Made by a program: the position numbers and the translations under genes | Part shown: piece by piece, positions 6,755 to 9,194 of the stretch | Layout of the letters: the number at the start of each line of letters is the position of its first letter | Numbering within the stretch: the first letter of the stretch is position 1 | DNA from: Caldipriscus sp964426895 | Lineage (GTDB): Bacteria > Hydrothermota > Hydrothermia > LBFQ01 | DNA: 9,194 bases | Direction: 5' to 3' | Assembly (NCBI GenBank): GCA_964426895.1 | Contig: CAYRSH010000058.1 | Location: 1-9,194, forward strand | The notes under the pieces: generated by a model | What the model was told of the DNA's origin: nothing | Seen by the model: the letters and a program-made list of their open reading frames with translations, nothing else | Database searches by the model: none

Positions 6755-8932
6755 TTATGGTACAAAAACCCGCTTTGTTATAACCTTATCCCCAACCCTT
6801 ATACGCACAAAATATACACCCTTTGGAACATCCAAGGGGATGGAATATTTACCCGGTTGGACAAATCCAAGGGATTTTGTGTGTTTCCTCCTACCATCCG
6901 GAGAGTAAAGGTCAAAACCGAGGTAGGATGGACTTGAAAGGATAACGGTTATTCCCCCACGGCTTATATATACCTCCAAACCTTTCCTTTCCGCCTTTTC
7001 CTTCACATCTACCAGGCAGCGTGGAGAAACTTCAATTAGAAAGGCTTCATCGTTTGGGCTGTAATAAGGGTTATACCTTATATAGGGTTGCGGGTAAGAT
7101 GTTGTATCATAACCCCGGAAGAAATACCCACCCACAAGTATCCTGTCGGGATATACCAAGGTATATCTGGCATAATCCTCACCAATACCCCCGATGTTTG
7201 AAACTCCATAACATGTGTTTAAATCCTTACTCAAACCCACAATTAGCGGGTCGGTATCCCAAAAGGATGTATCCCCAGAAGTTATATTACACACCGGACA
7301 TGAGCCCCAACTCGGGGGATTTGATTTTATGTTTAAAACATATATTATGGTGTCGCCTTTTAATGCCATCGTTCGTAGGTATAACTTCTCGGTGTCGGGT
7401 GAGGATACATAGGCCATTCTATAAAAATTCCTTAAAGATGTGTCCGCCCATATAACACCCATATCCTTTGCCCCAAGGGTTCCATAAACTACGCTCGGTA
7501 TTCCAGTGGCAAAGGAACTCGCATTTTCCGTCCAGAAGAATATGTATAAGTTCCCAGAATTGTCCGCCAATATACCCCTTATATAATCACCGTAATTGCC
7601 ACCAAAAATAACAGCCCTCAAAATCGTATCAAGATTCTTATTAACCTTAACTAAGTATGCATCGTATGAAGATCTAATCCCTATTAGGGTATCAACCCTT
7701 GCGTCCCAAGAAAGGACATGTGTCATCCCAAAAACATACAAACTGTTGTTTAATAAAAGTCCTCCCCATGCCAATTCCTGATCAAACCCGCATATTAGGG
7801 ATGTGGTTATGTAGTTTAAGGCGGTATCCAACTTGGTTATGAAAATATCCCCAGCCTCGCAGGTATCACCTCCTATTACATTCCTTGACAAACCGAATGT
7901 CGGGGAACCATAAGTTGAACCTATGATATAAAGGTACGGGGCGTCTATTAATACCTCCCAACCATAATCATCTTCAGCACTGCTTATAAGAACGGTTTTT
8001 ATATGGACATCAAGGTTGTGGCTAAGTTTTGTCAAGAAAACATGAATATCCCCGGCACCGGTAACACCATAAACCGTTCTTGAAGGTGCAATATCGTTGG
8101 ATTTGGTATAACCGAGAACCAAAATGTTTCCGTTTGGGTCTTCCGTTATGAATGCGGCCATATCCTCATCGCTACCCGATATAAAGGCCACGGACAGAAC
8201 CGACATAAGGTCCGGAGATAGCCTTACAACGAAAACAAGGGGATTGGATAAAGATCCGTATATATAGTTTGGCATTAAGAAGGAACCGTAATCGTATGTG
8301 TATCCGACAACATAAACATATCCGCTGTCATCCACATGAATGCCCCTTAGGAAATCCATACTTGAACCCCCTATAACAAAAGTGGGGTCTATTATTAGGT
8401 CGGATGAAGGGTCGTAGTTTTCCACCTTGAAATATAATGTTGAACCTTTAATTAGAGGTTTAACCTTAACCTCCCTCGCCCCCTGATAAGCCTTCAAATC
8501 CTTTATTATAAACCTTTCACCGTTTTCCGCTATTACCTCAATTTTTCCATTTTTATCTTTCAACTCACAACCCGCAAAATTTAAGCGTATTTTATTGGGA
8601 TCGGCATAGGGTTTTATGTGTAGATAGAATTCAAAGGTATTACCGGATAGGCCGTTTATTACAAAATCAACCTTGGGATATATATCCTTCAAGCGTAGGG
8701 ATTTAAACATTTTACCGGTGATGGTTTCATGGGGTCCGAAATAGGAGAACTTTCCGCCCGTGGGATATAATCCCTCCACATTATAAACCTTACCGCCTAC
8801 GAATTCAAGGCTTATACCCCTTATGCGCACATCACCCTTGTATATCCTTATATCTCCGGATACATTCATCCATATGCCCTTATGCCCGATAAATACCTGC
8901 TGAAAGCCAAATCCCAAAATCACCCAAACCAT
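6755..8932 (-). CDS. Exported DUF7948-like / seven-blade SBBP beta-propeller protein with T9SS-type C-terminal sorting domain
   Basis: The 725-residue protein shows three parts. Residues about 13-190 resemble the DUF7948 region found before SBBP repeats, with YPKVDFVING (85-94), FEFYLHIKPYADPNKIRLNF (100-119), KAYQGAREV (147-155) and SDLIIDPTFVIGGSSMDFLRG (split around 185). Residues about 193-636 hold seven units of about 65 residues, each with a central strand such as VYVVGYT (206), ILVLGYT (270), LYIIGST (334), LYVFGMT (398), LYIFFWT (462), IIYVLNI (529) and ILVGGYF (598), followed by a (V/I)F(V/I)(V/T)(R/K)LS-like strand; this predicts a seven-bladed propeller. Residues about 655-725 look like a type A sorting domain ending PKGVYFVRIRVGDKVITKRV. 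The protein is probably secreted or surface-bound, with binding or structural role unknown. The start has a perfect AAAAGGAGGT 6 nt upstream. The presumed signal peptide is very short (MVWVILGFGF) and lacks a basic residue. No catalytic motif is seen. Confidence 0.75.
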   Translation of the reverse strand: MVWVILGFGFQQVFIGHKGIWMNVSGDIRIYKGDVRIRGISLEFVGGKVYNVEGLYPTGGKFSYFGPHETITGKMFKSLRLKDIYPKVDFVINGLSGNTFEFYLHIKPYADPNKIRLNFAGCELKDKNGKIEVIAENGERFIIKDLKAYQGAREVKVKPLIKGSTLYFKVENYDPSSDLIIDPTFVIGGSSMDFLRGIHVDDSGYVYVVGYTYDYGSFLMPNYIYGSLSNPLVFVVRLSPDLMSVLSVAFISGSDEDMAAFITEDPNGNILVLGYTKSNDIAPSRTVYGVTGAGDIHVFLTKLSHNLDVHIKTVLISSAEDDYGWEVLIDAPYLYIIGSTYGSPTFGLSRNVIGGDTCEAGDIFITKLDTALNYITTSLICGFDQELAWGGLLLNNSLYVFGMTHVLSWDARVDTLIGIRSSYDAYLVKVNKNLDTILRAVIFGGNYGDYIRGILADNSGNLYIFFWTENASSFATGIPSVVYGTLGAKDMGVIWADTSLRNFYRMAYVSSPDTEKLYLRTMALKGDTIIYVLNIKSNPPSWGSCPVCNITSGDTSFWDTDPLIVGLSKDLNTCYGVSNIGGIGEDYARYTLVYPDRILVGGYFFRGYDTTSYPQPYIRYNPYYSPNDEAFLIEVSPRCLVDVKEKAERKGLEVYISRGGITVILSSPSYLGFDLYSPDGRRKHTKSLGFVQPGKYSIPLDVPKGVYFVRIRVGDKVITKRVFVP

Positions 8933-8938
8933 AGTTAT

Positions 8939-8948
8939 ACCTCCTTTT
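8939..8948 (-). promoter_or_regulatory. Strong Shine-Dalgarno of the 725-residue propeller gene
   Basis: AAAAGGAGGT on the minus strand ends 6 nt before the ATG at 8932-8930. An in-frame stop (the TGA of the upstream gene's spacer region) precedes it, so this ATG is the only usable start. It shows the organism uses classical SD initiation for operon-internal genes, in contrast to the SD-less starts elsewhere in the window. Confidence 0.85.
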
Positions 8949-8950
8949 CC

Positions 8951-9194
8951 TCACCAATCCAAAACATTGCCGTCTTTATCAACCTTTAATATAGCCGCAG
9001 TTGAAAGGTTGTTTATGCATGTCGTAAAATATATCACCCCATTGTTGGATACCTTGGCATCGTATAAACCACTCGCACCCAGAGGAGACCAGTAATCCCT
9101 CAAAAGCGTTATATTCCCATCATCGTCAAACTTCACCGCAATTATACAATACCCAGGACCACAGGTAGCCACCTCCCCAAACGCAAAATATTGC
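8951..9194 (-). CDS. C-terminal part of a propeller-like repeat protein, cut by the right edge
   Basis: The frame is open from the right edge to TGA at 8953-8951, about 80 residues, reading QYFAFGE, then CIIAVKFDDDGNITLLRDYW, GLYDAKVSNNGVIYFTTC and AAILKVDKDGNVLDW. A GTG at 9172 could be taken as a start, but the frame stays open upstream and the protein begins in mid-repeat, so this is the end of a longer gene. Strands of the type (I/L)(I/K)VKFD.DGN and (A/I)LKVDKDGN spaced by about 45 residues resemble beta-propeller or SBBP/PQQ-like blades. It ends without a recognisable sorting domain. It lies 18 nt upstream of the 725-residue gene on the same strand, so the two are likely one operon encoding related exported or surface proteins. 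Family placement is tentative. Confidence 0.6.
   Translation of the reverse strand, partial: QYFAFGEVATCGPGYCIIAVKFDDDGNITLLRDYWSPLGASGLYDAKVSNNGVIYFTTCINNLSTAAILKVDKDGNVLDW

Noticed and set aside
7021..7455. A 144-codon plus-strand ORF opposite the propeller gene.
   Set aside because: It is antisense to well-patterned propeller repeats, is rich in Cys, His and Pro, and has no recognisable motif or ribosome binding site; it is a shadow.
8951..9172. GTG at 9172 as the start of a complete 73-residue protein.
   Set aside because: The frame remains open to the window edge and the sequence begins in the middle of a repeat unit, so it is a partial gene end.
1..9194. CRISPR arrays, tRNA genes, rRNA, insertion sequences and riboswitches.
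   Set aside because: No regularly spaced repeats, cloverleaf-like segments, transposase motifs or terminal inverted repeats were seen on either strand.

Overview
The window looks like a piece of a bacterial chromosome, probably a thermophile of the FCB (Bacteroidota/WOR-3-like) neighbourhood. The evidence is a protein with a DUF7948-like region, a beta-propeller and a type A T9SS-like sorting tail, heavy use of AGG/AGA arginine and ATA isoleucine codons, and tight gene packing. The phylum is inference; there is no rRNA or other marker to settle it.

Left part, minus strand: the N-terminal part of an Uma2-like (DUF820) nuclease-fold protein runs off the left edge (304 to 1). Before it lies a complete two-domain rhodanese-type sulfurtransferase (1190 to 327). 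A 48-bp divergent intergenic region then separates these from the plus-strand genes.

Centre, plus strand: a badly eroded MscS mechanosensitive channel pseudogene (1239-1699) leads directly into two intact housekeeping genes. These are purL (FGAM synthase, 1714-4233, with an unusually long central linker) and ribF (riboflavin kinase/FAD synthetase, 4208-5092), which overlap by 26 nt. They are followed by a graveyard. It holds a CcrM/HinfI-type DNA methyltransferase pseudogene that has lost its DPPY motif (5103-5935), remnants in several frames of what is probably the partner restriction endonuclease (about 5926-6385), and a fragmentary EamA/DMT-type transporter (6431-6754).

Right part, minus strand: a 725-residue protein with a DUF7948-like region, seven propeller blades and a C-terminal sorting domain (8932-6755) follows, 18 nt downstream, the C-terminal end of another propeller-like protein that continues off the right edge (9194-8951). 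The last stop of the transporter remnant abuts the stop of the 725-residue gene, with no visible terminator between.

Two signals run across the window. First, three intact or apparently intact genes (Uma2-like, rhodanese, purL) share an upstream block CA(A/G)CCTTAGAAT. Its TAGAAT looks like a -10 box and lies only 7, 7 and 11 nt from the start codon, which suggests leaderless or near-leaderless transcripts. The downstream operon gene at 8932 instead has a textbook AAAAGGAGGT Shine-Dalgarno. Second, decay is concentrated in plus-strand accessory genes flanking purL-ribF and shows as multi-codon deletions, not single-base slips.
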